This document shows positions 1 to 12,204 of a stretch of DNA of 64,000 nt, piece by piece (positions within the stretch are counted from its first letter, which is position 1; each line of letters opens with the position of its first letter). The translations under genes were made by a program, and so were the position numbers. The notes beneath the pieces are model-generated. The model did no database searches. It was not told the DNA's origin and saw nothing but the letters and a program-made list of their open reading frames with translations. Origin of the DNA: Metridium senile (taxonomy: Eukaryota > Cnidaria > Anthozoa > Actiniaria > Metridiidae); NCBI GenBank assembly GCA_949775045.1, contig OX459110.1:11751741-11815740 (forward strand), read 5' to 3'.

Positions 1-590
1 AAAGAGTGAATGAATGAATGAACAAATAAAGGAGTGCCTGTGCACATAAATGAATGAATGAACAAACAAATAAAAGAATGCATGAATGAATGAACAAATA
101 AAGGAGTGCCTGTGCACATAAATGAATGAATGAACAAATAAATAAAAGAATTGCATGAATGAATGAACAAATAAAGGAGTGCCTGTGCACATAAATGAAT
201 GAATGAACAAATAAATAAAAGAATGCATGAATGAATGAACAAATAAAGGAGTGCCTGTGCACATAAATGAATGAATGAACAAATAAATAAAAGAATGTAT
301 GAATGAATGAACAAATAAAGGAGTGCCTGTGCAGATAATGAATGAATGAACAAATAAATAAAAGAGTGAATGAATGAATGAACAAATAAATAAAAGAGTG
401 AAATGAATGAACAAATAAATCAAAGAGTGAATGAATGAATGAACAAATAAACCAAAGAGTGAATGAATGAAGTAACAAATAAATAAAAGAGTGAATGAAT
501 GAATGAATGAAGTAACAAATTAAAGAGTACATGTGCACACAAATAAATGAATGAGTAAATAAATGAATAATATGATATTCATGATCAAAG
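1..590. repeat. Minisatellite of ATGA/ACAAATAAA units
   Basis: The block is built from tandem ATGA and AAATAAA words. In the first 330 bases these are arranged in a higher-order unit of roughly 60-70 bases that recurs about five times and contains the word GTGCCTGTGCACAT. The second half decays to shorter units. It lies beyond the last visible annexin exon, presumably in the next annexin intron. No coding potential is seen. Confidence 0.9.
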
Positions 591-622
591 AGTGAAGAAT
601 AAGATGATGTTATTCATGATAC

Positions 623-3600
623 CTCTGCATTTTGTTTAGCTTTTGCCATGTCAACCGTGTCACTCTCATCCCTGTAAGCCTGTAAAGAAACAAATTAGTA
701 AATAAACATTTATCATTCTTTCTCTTCTTGGTCTGATTGAATCAGGTTTTCTTTACTACAGTTTGAATAACTAATGTAAGTTTCAGCCAATTCAAAACAG
801 CTTGTGATTTAAAAATACAAGAATCTGGGTAGAAATATACAAATAAGGCATGCATTTCGTAGGGACCTAAAAAACTGGCCGCAATAATGGGGTGGCCATA
901 TTAAGCGGGTGACCGTAAGGCGGGGTTGAAGGGTTCCACTGTAGAGCATATTTTTGATACTTATATACCTGTGCTAAGGAGATGAGAAATTTCTTGAAAT
1001 GTCCGGACGTGTCTTTAGATATGTCAACCTCTAGATCTCTGTCAAACACTGAAATATCAATACCTATGTCAGTAAGATTAAGAGGTGTAATAACAACAAT
1101 ACTGAAGACAAAGATGATGATGATAATGATGATATTTAATGATCATGTTAATGAATAACCATGATTCATAATGATGTGATGATGATGATGATGATCAGGA
1201 AAAATATTATAAAGATGTTAATAATAAATACTGATAAATAATGATGATGATAATAATGGAGGAGGAAGGGGAGGAGGGGGTGGAGGAGGAGGAGGGGGAG
1301 GAGGAGGGGGAGGAGGATGTTGATGAAGTTTATATTACTTACATCTCTTGTAGGCATTTTTTATTGCTATAATTTCAGCATTATTCCTTGTACAAAGTAT
1401 TTCTATTAGCATTGCTTCGTCTGTTCCAAGTCCCTAGAAATATATTAAACAACAAATTGACAAATGAAATATTACTTTCACCAACTTATATAACACATAA
1501 AAACGAGTGTTTTAACTGAATATATAGATTCACCCTAATTTACACAAACTTTAGCCTGAATTTTCTCTAATAAACTTTCATAAATCCTTGGTATTTTTTT
1601 TTTACAAAAACACAGAATATAGGTTGGAGTTTTTGAAGCCGTTTAATAAACTTGCAGATTGTTTTTTATCAGGTCTAAAACCACTTGGCTTCGCCTCGCA
1701 GTTTTAAATCCTGATAAAACACTCCTGCTCGTTTATTAAACTATACCATGAACAAATTCTAAACAATATATTACACACTATCAAGCTTGAGGGCAAGAAC
1801 AGTCTATTTTACCATCATTGCTCACAAAATGTTTCACCATTAATATATAGCGGGTATGTTTTACCTTAATGGATTTTCTTAGAAGACCAGCATCATATTC
1901 ATCTGGTGGCGTCATTAATGCAGTTACTACGTCTTCAAAGTGACCTCCTAGCTCACTCTTGAGATCTTTCATTAGATCCTAAAACCCATGTAAATAAAAA
2001 CAGTACTTAACCAAAATAGTAAAGAATTAAACTACTACAATGCAGTATAAATGGAAACTAGTGAGTAAACAAGTATAGGCTGTGTCGGTGTTTGATATAA
2101 ACGATTGGTAATAGAATGAAATTTGTAACACTGTAAAAAAAGTTGACTTGACTTTACTGACGTTTCGACCTTAAGCCCTTCGTCAGAGTAAAAGAACACA
2201 AGTTTGCAATAGTCTTCTTCACAGTGCCATCATGAAAGGTTGCTGGGCCTATGCAAAGAAGTGAGACGAACGTTGAGCTTGCAATGATCTAGAGACACAT
2301 GAATAATTGTCCTGCAAGGTGTTAAAACTGGTCTCTATCATTGCAAGCTCAACATTCCTCTCGCTTCAATGCTACCTTTCAAGATGGTGCAGGGAAATAT
2401 TCATGCTATTAGAGTCTTCATTATGTAATGCAATCATGCTTGATCGCAAACGTTCTTCTAGATTAGTTGAGCTAGGTTGGTTTTCTCCAGGGTAATTAAT
2501 TAATTAATACAAGTAATTTTCAATGTCTTACCCGTCCATGCATGGTCTTGTATTCTAGTGCAATACGCTGTCTCTGTGGGTTTGTTCTAGTGCACAAGAG
2601 ATACATAATAGCCTTAGAGTCACAACCTGCAATTGACAGAAATGTCAGTGTTAGTTATTGCCTACACTTAACCCTAAACATTTTGATGTTTCAGTGATGT
2701 ATTAATGTTTTGAGTAGGAATGAGCAGGAATGAAAGAGAATCAATTAATGAATAAATGAAAGAATAAAAAAATGAGTGAATGAATGGATGAATGGATGAA
2801 CGAATAGCTGTATAAGACTATGATTGATGAATGAATAAAAGAATGAATGAGCAGATGAATGAAAGAATTAATAAATTAATTAATAAATGAATGGATGGAT
2901 GAATGGATGAATAAATGATTGATGAATGAATGAATGGATGAATGAATGATTGATGAATGGATGAATGGATGATTGATGAATGGATGAATGGATGAATGGA
3001 TGATTGATGAATGGATGAATGAATGATTGATGAATGGATGAATGGATGATTGATGAATGGATGAATGGATGATTGATGAATGGATGAATGAATGATTGAT
3101 GAATGGATGAATGGATGATTGATGAATGGATGAATGGATGATTGATGAATGGATGAATGAATGATTGATGAATGGATGAATGGATGATTGATGAATGGAT
3201 GAATGGATGATTGATGAATGGATGAATGAATGATTGATGAATGGATGAATGGATGATTGATGAATGGATGAATGGATGATTGATGAATGGATGAATGAAT
3301 GATTGATGAATGGATGAATGGATGATTGATGAATGGATGAATGGATGATTGATGAATGGATGAATGGATGATTGATGAAAGGATGAATGAATGATTGATG
3401 AATGGATGAATGGATGATTGATGAATGGATGAATGGATGATTGATGAATGGATGAATGAATGATTGATGAATGAATGAATGGATGATTGATGAATGGATG
3501 AATGGATGATTGATGGAAAATGATAAAATATTAGATTAAAAAAAATGTAAAAAAATAACTATTTCAAAAAATTCTAGGATACGGTACTTAGTACTGTATT

Positions 3601-6600
3601 TATTAATTGTAAATATTAAGAAATGTTTTTTAAACCAATAAAAAAAAAGAATGAATGAATGTATAATTAGCAGACGAGTACAAGACTTTGATTGAATATG
3701 AATAAAATATTTAAATGAATGAATGATAAATGAATAAATGGATGGACAAACACAAAATATAGATGATGGATAATTGAATCAATAAATAGACCAACATCAC
3801 AGCACTGTATAAAGTCTTACCTAATCCTTTCATGGCCTTTCTCAGTACATCTGCATCTTTCTTAGCATCAAACGGAGAATAAGCTACAACAGAGGCCCTG
3901 CCCCTTGGTTTGCTGGCACCAGTAGCAGAAGATAATTGACTATGACTGGCCATTTGGGAAGATGATACAGTTGTCTGTGACGAATATGAGATTTGTTGAT
4001 GTTGATACGATATCTGGAAAATTACAAGAAAATAATTGATTTTGTTGGATAACTTTGCGACAGCTCAACAATATTGGGCAATATTGAATTGATGAGTGTG
4101 ATATCACTATTACAAGTGATGAGGGTAATATTTGATGTTGATTGTTGATAAGATAATTTATCTGGAAAAATGATGTGCAAGAAAATGATCTGAAGAATTA
4201 TGAGCCAAAGTTTAGAATGCAGAAAAATACACACTTTATAGAAAATCTATCATGATTAGAGTGCAAATATTATAGTGGTTTTCATTAACCCGTGAAACAA
4301 AGTGTATCAGGGAAAGAGTAATAAAGTGTATTAATGTGTAATAGTGCTATTGAACAAATGATTATAAAACACAAAGTTAAAGTGTAATAAGGCATATTAC
4401 GCTAAAGTGTGTTTCAAGGGTTAATGAAAACCACTCTATACCCGTGAAACAAGTAGTACTAAATAGTGATAATTAAACAATAGAAAACAATAGAATTAGC
4501 ATAAAAAATATCACTATTTAGTACTATAATTTTATGTTGCATGGTTTTAATGTTTGTACTCTATTTGATTCACCTATAAAAAATAATTAGAGTAAAAAAA
4601 TATAAGAAAAAATTACATGTTTGAGAATAATTGTTTTTTGGTTCAAATTAAATGGGACCAAAAATATAGCATAATGAAAAGAATACACAAAACAATTAAT
4701 GAAATTAGAAAATAAAACAAAATTTGAATAATATACAGACTTTTTGGGTGTGAAAAGAATTGGAATAATTGAAAAACTGCAGTAGTACAAACGTAATTAG
4801 AACTAATGTACAATAATAATATGAAAACGAATCAAAAACAGAATAAGAGATAGAATTAAAATAACCAAAAAATTGAGACAAAGAAAAACAAAACAATCGT
4901 AATTATAATAAAGTCAATTATAAAATATTCTAGAATTTTCAAAAAAACAGTCATACTTCAAATACTCTTAAATTAAATTATAATAATATAAGTATAATAG
5001 ATAGTTTAAAATATATTTTAGACAATGACAAATATAATGACATTAAAATACATCCCTCGGAACATTGTTTGACTGTTTTATATATTCACTCTGTAATAAT
5101 TTGTTCTGTCTTGTGAAATTTAGGACGCTTGATACGTTGAAACGTCGACTCTAGCTTATATTATTATTTCTTGTTAAAACCTTGACGAAATTAAACTACA
5201 ATTATTAAAATAATTTGAGGAAAATACGTGTAAGCTTATCGAAATTCTTAAATTTTAAGAAAGATAGCCAATGAACAAATGTACAATTTTAACGATTTTA
5301 TCAGATAATCCTACAAAAAAGACAATAACATTTGTTTTTTTTCTGAAGCCCCAATTAATGGTGGGCAGTGGCCTAATAAAAGTACTTTCGAATACCTAAA
5401 AAATACACCCAAATGTACATCAAAATTAATCAAAATCCGAACATTCTAGAAATAGTTTTTCCAAATCGAACAAAGTTTCAATTAGATGGAAAATAAAGAC
5501 AAACTTACTGGCTTGAAAGCAGAAACCTTGCTGAAAATGCTCAAAGAAGGAGATTTACATAAAAGCACCAATTAACCTGGTTATATTTCAGTATTGATGA
5601 CTCGAAAAAAACCCGTCAGTCAGCTGTTTATATTGCCACCATTTTGAATCATGTGATTTGTCCCCAGTCTCTTGATGTCACGCGATTTGATTATCAAGAG
5701 AAAGAAAGAAAAGGGAAAGAGTAGTCTAGGGAAAGAGATGAAAGAAAAGAAAGAATTGAAAACAAAAGAAATGGATGGAAATAGAAAAATGAAGGAATAA
5801 AGACAAGATGAGAAAGGGATGAAAGCAAAGTGAAGAAAAGAAGTGAGAAGAAAAGAGGATGGAAAAAAAGACATGAAAAATAATAACTTTAAGTAGATGC
5901 ACTTACACTAGCATTTGGTTGCGGCATGGGTGGACCTGGTTGTACTGATCTATAGTGACCTGGAAATGCAGCTGTCGCCATAGCAGCACCCTTATATAAA
6001 CAAAAACAAATTTAGTTTTTCTCTGAAAGTGGCTTCTATATATTTTTTTTTTGAAATGATCACCTATATATTTATTGAAACAATAATTTTCCTCAGATTC
6101 TGTGAATATATTGGTAACTGACAACCTTCACTTTATCTTCCAAATATTATTCCTTGATATATCCACCTTGCCTTTGGTGAGTAATTGTTCCAACATGAAG
6201 CGCAAAAGTATGGCCACTTTTTATTATTATGAATTATTGTAATGCGCAATTGAAAATTTCTTATGATAATTGCATAAGATAGGTTTAATAAATCATCATA
6301 ATATTTAGATTATATACACCTTATTGCAATAACATTGTCATATAAAAAAGAAAATTACAAAATAGGAATTAATTAAAAGACAAAAGAAGAAGTTCAGCTT
6401 GAGTAATCTTCTTTTGTCTTTTAATTAATTCCTATTTTGTAATTTTCTTTTTTATATGACAATGTTATTGAAATTAGGTGTATATATATAAAAGAAAAAT
6501 GATGTTATGCACACCAACCCACCTGGAATGACAGGCTTGGATTAGGGAATGGCTGTGGAGGTGGCTGATAATGACCCCGGGGGGGTCCTGGTGGGGGTAC

Positions 6601-8284
6601 AATATGCCGGGGTGGGGCTCCATAGCCTGAATAAGGCGGGGCACCACCAGGAACAGGGAATCCAGGTACTGTTTGGAAAAGAAAAATTGTTGTAGTGATA
6701 AACTATTAATAAAATATATTAATTTTACTATTAATTACTAATAAACTAAATTAGTTTATGGTGACCATGTGTCCGGGAGGGGGGGGGGGGGGGGGGGGGG
6801 GGGGATCGGTGGAGGTTTTGAAAACGACACCTAAAAGGTATGCACAGATAAAAAAAACTGATAAAGCCTTGTCGATTTCTACCCCAACGAAGCAATAAAA
6901 CAGGGTAAACATGACTCTTACAGGTACGAAATCATGTTACGTAACTGATTTTTGAGCCAGAACCCCTAAAAGACCCTAAAAAATACGTACAGGGAAAAAT
7001 TTTACCACCCCTACCACTTGGACAAAGGGAGTACTCCCCCCCCCCCCCCCCCCCTCCCCCCCAAATTTGACTACAGTCTGTGGAATATTAAAGTGGTTCA
7101 TTTCTTTGATAATGTGTACAGTCCTGAAATTTTATTATATTGAGTTATATGCTATCAAGGCTAAGATATTTGTGAATGAGAACCATGAAATTAGGGTCTA
7201 GCTATTCATTCCTCTTTTGTTTGCACAGATCATGTTAATTTTCAAATGATTTATTTTTATTCATAGACCAGAATTCATGGCCATTCAAGGGTTTGACGAA
7301 ACAAAACCAATTTTTAAATGACCACTGAGGGTAATCTAACACCAGCCTCGTAAGACAAAAACCTGATTTAAATCTAATTTAAATGAGATATAAAGGATAC
7401 AGTGATCATCAAAGATGCTGAAAATACCTGGTGCTCCACCAAATGGTGCTGGTGCTCCACCATATGGTGCTGGTGCTACACCGTATGGTGCTGGTGCTGG
7501 TACTGGTGCTGGTACTGGCATATGCATGCCTCCCCCTGGATACTAACAATAGAAAATACAATTTACACTTACAGCTGATAAGCAAAAGCATAAGAAAATT
7601 TATGTATAATTTAAAATAGACTGGACATGATTCAGCTGATTCAAGTCTAGACTGGAATGGATGAATCTAGATTCACTGTATACACCTATTACAATTAATG
7701 TTGTCCATCTGGAATAGTTGATCTGAGACCGATAGGAATTGTGGGAGCTCATTAAACTGCAAATACACTATTATAATCACGCTTGAATATTAATATTTAC
7801 TTCTGAAATACTGTTATCCATAATTCAGCACCATTCAAGTGTTATTAAAACAATGTATTTGGAATTTAATGAGCTCACACAATTCCTATCGGTCTCAGAT
7901 CGACCATTCCAGATGGACAAAGTTAATTGAAATAGGTGTATATACAATAGTTTCAATTCAAGGCTGAATTAAGTAGATAATATATTATCTTCTCCAGCCT
8001 TGAATTGAAACTACATTGTATTGGTTTATGATCAGTGCATGAAGCAAATTAAGGCCCAGCTGCCAGGTCCCTCCTCCAAAGATGTTCTTGTTGTACCTCT
8101 TATGCCTTTCGTGACATTGAACCAGCCCTTTCTATTTACAACAAAATAACATTAAGATACTTACTTGAGCATTTGCTTGTGATACTTGATCAAATCCTAT
8201 AGGAGGTGGTGCCCCGCCAATGGGGTAGGGGTGCCCCCCTGGCTGTGGCATACCATAACCCCCAGGTGGTGGTGGATAACTCAT
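623..8284 (-). CDS. Annexin with Gly/Pro/Tyr-rich N-terminus (annexin A7/A11-like), 3' end outside window
   Basis: Calcium-dependent phospholipid-binding protein of the annexin family, which acts at cytosolic membrane faces. Ten coding exons, read right to left: 8284-8165, 7542-7428, 6668-6523, 5990-5907, 4013-3821, 2626-2532, 1978-1865, 1433-1343, 1048-969 and 679-623. All junctions are GT-AG and keep frame, giving 365 residues. Residues 1 to about 195 are low-complexity and rich in Gly, Pro, Tyr, Ala and Gln, with [14 protein letters not shown] repeats, as in annexins A7 and A11. From about residue 200 the annexin core starts ([20 protein letters not shown]). Repeat 1 has GLGCD and repeat 2 has the classic KGLGTDE calcium loop; part of a region like the start of repeat 3 follows. 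The start ATG is preceded four bases upstream by a CACAG acceptor, so a non-coding first exon is expected; a candidate donor is at 9834. The remaining repeats must lie left of base 1. Family assignment is firm; the exact paralogue is inferred. Confidence 0.93.
1090..1325. repeat. ATG/GAT and GGA microsatellites in annexin intron
   Basis: Runs of GATGAT are followed by a purine run made of GGA and GGGGA words at about 1257-1316. The short reading frames here are repeat artefacts. Confidence 0.85.
2049..2194 (-). repeat. Dispersed repeat with hammerhead-like core (copy 1)
   Basis: This is the copy with the best ribozyme-like core. On the minus strand it reads TTTTACT, then CTGACGA, a short stem, GAAA, CGTC and AGTAAAG. 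TTTACT and AGTAAA are perfectly complementary. The rest of the unit ends in words shared with all other copies: ACGGTGTTACAAATTTCAT, GTTTATATCAAACACC and CTCGCTAGTTTCCATTTA in consensus. It lies in an annexin intron, in the sense orientation of the annexin gene. Confidence 0.8.
2222..2396. mobile_element. Foldback (MITE-like) element
   Basis: An inverted repeat. The left arm contains GCCATCATGAAAGGT and later GTGAGACGAACGTTGAGC. The right arm contains the complements, ending ACCTTTCAAGATGG. A second copy of the same family begins near 63875 at the right edge of the window. No coding capacity. Confidence 0.75.
2700..3520. repeat. GAATGGATGAAT minisatellite
   Basis: Tandem tetranucleotide-derived words (ATGA, ATGG) with a regular longer period built from TTGATGAATGGATGAATGGA units between about 2880 and 3515. 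Contained in an annexin intron. Confidence 0.9.
4256..4564. mobile_element. Foldback element with internal second foldback
   Basis: The outer ends read TAGAGTGCAAA and TTTGTACTCTA. Within it, 4271-4440 forms a separate near-perfect inverted repeat (AGTGGTTTTCATTAACCC and complement), and 4450-4530 carries arms with AGTACTAAATAGTGAT and its complement. Related ends occur at 45125-45269 and 61498-61637, so this appears to be a family of non-autonomous elements. Confidence 0.65.
6313..6483. mobile_element. Near-perfect palindromic element
   Basis: Two arms of about 60 bases are almost exact reverse complements around a short loop at about 6390-6405. The arms include GTCATATAAAAAAG and AGGAATTAATTAAAAGAC. 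The termini read TATACACCT and AGGTGTATA, shared with the foldback elements at 7678 and 10285. Located in an annexin intron. Confidence 0.8.
6765..7062. mobile_element. Poly-G/C-flanked dispersed element (copy A)
   Basis: Starts with a poly-G run and ends with CACTTGGACAAAGGGAGTAC followed by a poly-C run. Internal words such as TTTTGAAAACGACACC and AAAAGGTATGCACAG recur at 10140-10760 and 54250-54513. It is non-coding and is interpreted as a short non-autonomous element. Confidence 0.65.
7678..7946. mobile_element. Foldback element with TATACACCTA-type ends
   Basis: Long inverted arms share GTCCATCTGGAAT, GAGACCGATAGGAATTGTG and AGCTCATTAAA with their complements. The ends read TATACACCTATT and AATAGGTGTATA. 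A second, shorter palindrome follows directly. Confidence 0.75.
7947..8020. mobile_element. Short palindromic element
   Basis: TAGTTTCAATTCAAGGCTG and its complement CAGCCTTGAATTGAAACTA flank an AT-rich loop. It abuts the preceding foldback element. Confidence 0.6.
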
Positions 8285-8344
8285 TTTACTGTGAGAAAAA
8301 AATTTGTAATAACATTCAGCTAGATATAGAGATCTAAATCAATA

Positions 8345-8487
8345 TACAGCCAACTCTAAAAAACATTGTCGTCAATAGTGGCTTTTATCATGCTTTTATC
8401 CGCTTAGGTGATTTCTACCCATGCTACCTTTCGGTCTAGTCGCATAGAGTTGAAGCCTATTGACGACAATGTTTTTTGAATTGACTG
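8345..8487. mobile_element. Foldback element in annexin 5' region
   Basis: The arms carry AAAAAACATTGTCGTCAATAG and the complementary CTATTGACGACAATG, separated by about 90 bases. It lies immediately left of a hammerhead-like repeat copy and just upstream of the annexin start codon. Confidence 0.65.
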
Positions 8488-8491
8488 TATA

Positions 8492-8638
8492 CACTCCGAC
8501 AAAGGGCTAAAGCTTGAAATGTCAGTAAGGTTAAGTCAAGATTTTTTACGGTGTTACAAATTTCATTCTATTATCTATCATTTATATCAAACACTGACGC
8601 AGCCTATACTAGTTTACTCGCTAGTTTCCATTTATATT
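8492..8638 (+). repeat. Dispersed repeat with hammerhead-like core (copy 2)
   Basis: Full-length copy in plus orientation with a diverged core (CCGACAA, TTGAAATGTC). The downstream block (TTACGGTGTTACAAATTTC through CTCGCTAGTTTCCATT) is well conserved. Confidence 0.75.
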
Positions 8639-10139
8639 AAATATATATTAAATAATCTGAAAAATCTCTCTTGAGAGCATATATAGTGTTTTTGGATTTA
8701 AATTCTAAACCAATTCAAACTCTTAGCTATCATTTATTTATTTTGCAACTGTAGTCCATTTTTGACAATTTTTAATTAAGACCGTATAATATGATAAAAA
8801 TTCAATGCTTTATATTATTTTACAGTTTTCTTTTAAAAAATCTTATTAACTGAAAGTTCTATGTTCAACATAATACAGCTTCACATGATAAAAGTATTTG
8901 TGCTTTTGACGTTGTGACTGAATTTTTAACAATTTTTTTAAATTCAAAACAAAACATCAATCTATAAATTAAATCTCATTGCATTTTTTTTCTTCATTTT
9001 AATTTTCATATTCAATTTTGAGCATTAATAAATTAAGAATATATTACTCCAAAAATTAAAAAATTGGATTTTTTTTTTTTTCAACTTAGAACAATAGTAG
9101 ACAGATGGCTTATTATAAATTTATGAATGTGAACAACATGAAGAACTAAATATATACGATTCAATTTCTTGGTAATATATATAATTAATTCAATATTTTT
9201 TAATTATTCATGATTGCATGACAATAGAAATTATGACATACTATACTACATGATTGTTAAAAAACTATGAATCATCAATTTGGACATAGTAAATTAGATT
9301 TCTTAAAAATAATTTATAGTGACAAAATCACGAATGGATCGATCAGTTTTTTGATTAATCGATTTCAAAAGGGCAATGTACAAATTTACATAAGCAACCG
9401 AAATTGAACCTAGAAAACGTGTCTACATATAAGGATTCAGAAATGTTCTTGTATAAAAACACTTCATTCTATAAAATAAAGTGTACATTGACAATTTTTA
9501 AAATGAAGTGTATTACATGCCTTTTCACACGTACAGATATTAATTGAGCATATCTGTCATCAAAATGCCGCGAATATAAAATATTTTCTAATTTGTTTTG
9601 GAAAGTTACCTCTTTATAATCTTAATAGATAATTTAACAAACTATATTTCAATTCTTTGAGTATTTTAAACGATCAAACTTTTGATTTTTATATTCCTTA
9701 TTTAATTAAGCTTATTAAGCTTGAATTCGATGTTTAGCAAGGCTTGCAGGTCAAGAAACGACCGCATTAGCTCGGCTTTTTGGATAGAATAATGTTGTAA
9801 ATTAAAGCAACAGATATTTAAGGTACTGGCTTACCTTTCAGTGTTTTTAAATCTGTAGGAATCTTTTAAAATATCGTAAAAAAATTCAAAGAAAGGAAGT
9901 TAGTTTTGGAACCAGAAGCAATCAACAGATCAACCGAGTCAAGTTGTAGTTTATTGGGGGATTGGGGCAAGTACCACAGGGTACCCAAGCAATTGTCCAG
10001 ATCTTTGTCTGAAATGAAAGGAATTAGAACACACAAGCAAATAAAAATAAAAATAAAAAAGGATAGAAGTTATTAATAGTCAATACTAATGATATATTCT
10101 ATCTAGGAATGCAAAATGTTAACAAACTTTGCCAAAAAC

Positions 10140-10760
10140 CTCACCCCTCTCCCCTAGGGGGAGGACTCCCTTTGTCCTTAGTTGCATGTAGGCGTGATCG
10201 GCGGTCAGTTTTGAAAACGACCCCTAAAAAGTATGCATACATGAAAAGAACTGTTAAAATTTTGTAGATTTCAATCCCTAAGAGGTATACACCTAATTCA
10301 AAAAAGGTTGACGCGGCGAATGGCGATTGGCGATTGGTGATTGGCGATTGCACGATCAAAATGGACTGTGGGTAATATTAATTTCTTATTATTCCATTCT
10401 GAATTACACTAACAATGCCTTCACCATTCGGTGATGACCTTAGATGGGTGTCTCGAAGGTTTCGCTGAACGGTAAAGCATTGTTTGGGTAATTTATAGAA
10501 ATGAACAAGAATGAATTCGCATTACCCATAGTTTCTTTCAGTCGTGCAATCGCCAATCACCAATCGCCAATCGCCAATCGCCGTTCGCCCCGTCAACCTT
10601 TTTTTAATTAGATGTATGACTGTGCGGTATTCTTGGCAGCTTATCTTTTTTAGTAACAAAGCAGTGGAAAAATGACCCTTGAATTAAGGTACAGAGTCAT
10701 ATGTTACATAACTGACTTTTGAGTCAGAACCTAAAAAATCCTAAAAGGTATTGTTTTTCT
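10140..10760. mobile_element. Poly-G/C-flanked dispersed element (copy B), split by a nested insertion
   Basis: The left part (GACTCCCTTTGTCC, TTTTGAAAACGACCCC) and right part (AAAAATGACCCTTGAA, ACTGACTTTTGAGTCAG) match the two halves of copies A and C. They are separated here by the foldback element at 10285-10617, so the foldback inserted into an existing copy. Confidence 0.65.
10285..10617. mobile_element. Foldback element with GGCGATTGGC arms
   Basis: Inverted arms of about 70 bases. Both contain three to four tandem copies of GGCGATT(G)G-type words, GGTTGACG and TATACACCTAATT-type ends. The centre of about 170 bases is unrelated to other features. No reading frame of interest. Confidence 0.8.
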
Positions 10761-11499
10761 CACAAAACAAACACAATTTAAATAATACTACATATTTTAT
10801 TTATTTATTTTATGTATGCACAGGTTTAGAATATAATACTGACAAAGCTATCATATTATTTTGAAATGAGGCTTATTAACTTAGTTTAATCCTTTGCTAC
10901 TTACACAGACATCAAAGTCCTTCTCTCAAGGCTTAAATATGCTTGGATGGCCATAACTCATCAGTATCAGAAGTATATGTCAATTAATAAACTGCAAAAC
11001 AATCCCCATTTTTATGGACTTTATGCAAAAACTTTGAGGAAACAGTGATGTTTTAGCTTAGTAATAAATCAGAAGAGACAAGGCGTATGTGAGGTGAGGT
11101 GATCTACCTCCTGATCATTCTCTCTCAGCCAAAACCTTGCATGAATTAAGGAACTCGCATAAAAGTAGGGACTGTTTTGCACAAGTCTATCAGAATTATT
11201 GCTGCAGTATAAATTACTATTTGAGAGGAAAATTCCCGGAATAGCTGGAAGTACAGGGAAGGCACCAGACAGGTGATTTACATATCTACGTCACACAACA
11301 AACTTTGCTGTCACGCAACAGAGAGATTCATATATATTAATTTATAAGTTATGCATATTGTGACATAATCTGTCTTTGACTGCATGATGTTTTAACTTCT
11401 TAAAGAAGGTACACATATACAATCAGAGTTATTGTGCTTTCTGCAATCTTCACAATAAAGGGGGACATATATGGGGGATTGCAGTGTTGCGGTGTTAAT

Positions 11500-11700
11500 G
11501 AATTTTTCTTGCACTAGTGTTGTGGCAAAAAAAATTCCGAAGTGCAGTGTTGCAGTGATGTAAATGCCTTCGAAGTGTGGAACGTGTTTATGCTTTTCTA
11601 AAGCTGTGGTATCCGGTGAGAGATATTGTGATGTGGTGTTATCAAAATATTTTTGTGGTGTTGAGGACCCCCAATGTCCCCCTCCACATTGTACACTATA
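11500..11700 (-). repeat. Dispersed repeat with GTGTTGAGGACCCC block
   Basis: The segment with GGTGAGAGATATTGTGATG and GGTGTTGAGGACCCCC recurs at about 27815-27890. An open frame on the minus strand covers it, but its composition and duplication argue against a gene. Confidence 0.6.
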
Positions 11701-12204
11701 TATGTAAACTTTAACAAATTCTACTTTAACATATTCTACCAAGTGAAGTCATCTGAAGTGAGGTGTACAACTAAATAATAACGTCATGCAATCATTGCGA
11801 GAAAAATAGGTTTGTCATCGCCAAAGGCCAAAGGTGATAAGCGATAGGTCATTCATACAACTATAAAGACAATAATGGAGGCCAGGACGGGGTTGTTGGT
11901 GGGGGTACTCCCTTTGTGATTGGCACTTTTTTAGGGTTGAAAAATTCCCTGTGCATATATACCTCAACACTAATTTCCATGTTCTTGATGATAATAAGAA
12001 TCAGAAACAAGATATTCCAGTTATTATTGGATCTTGAAATTACCTATTTCCTATCACCTCTCGCACCTATGACAACTTTTTTGAAAATAAGGTGTATATT
12101 CTTTTTCATACAACATGTATTATCATCCAAAATAATCATGAAAATAACCTTACAAAATTCTGTTTTTTTTTGTCAGAGTAAGCAAATTGCAGTGCATAGT
12201 TTCT

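Larger units (their letters stand above)
8640..12204. other. Annexin upstream region and intergenic spacer
   Basis: AT-rich and without recognisable coding exons. A GTAAGC donor on the minus strand at 9834-9829, preceded by CACTGAAAG, may end a non-coding first exon of the annexin gene. Nothing confirms it beyond its position and the acceptor four bases before the annexin start codon. The rest contains the transposon remnants listed separately. Confidence 0.5.

Noticed and set aside
11392..11742. 116-residue minus-strand frame
   Set aside because: Overlaps a dispersed repeat also present at 27.8 kb. No splice signals or recognisable domain.
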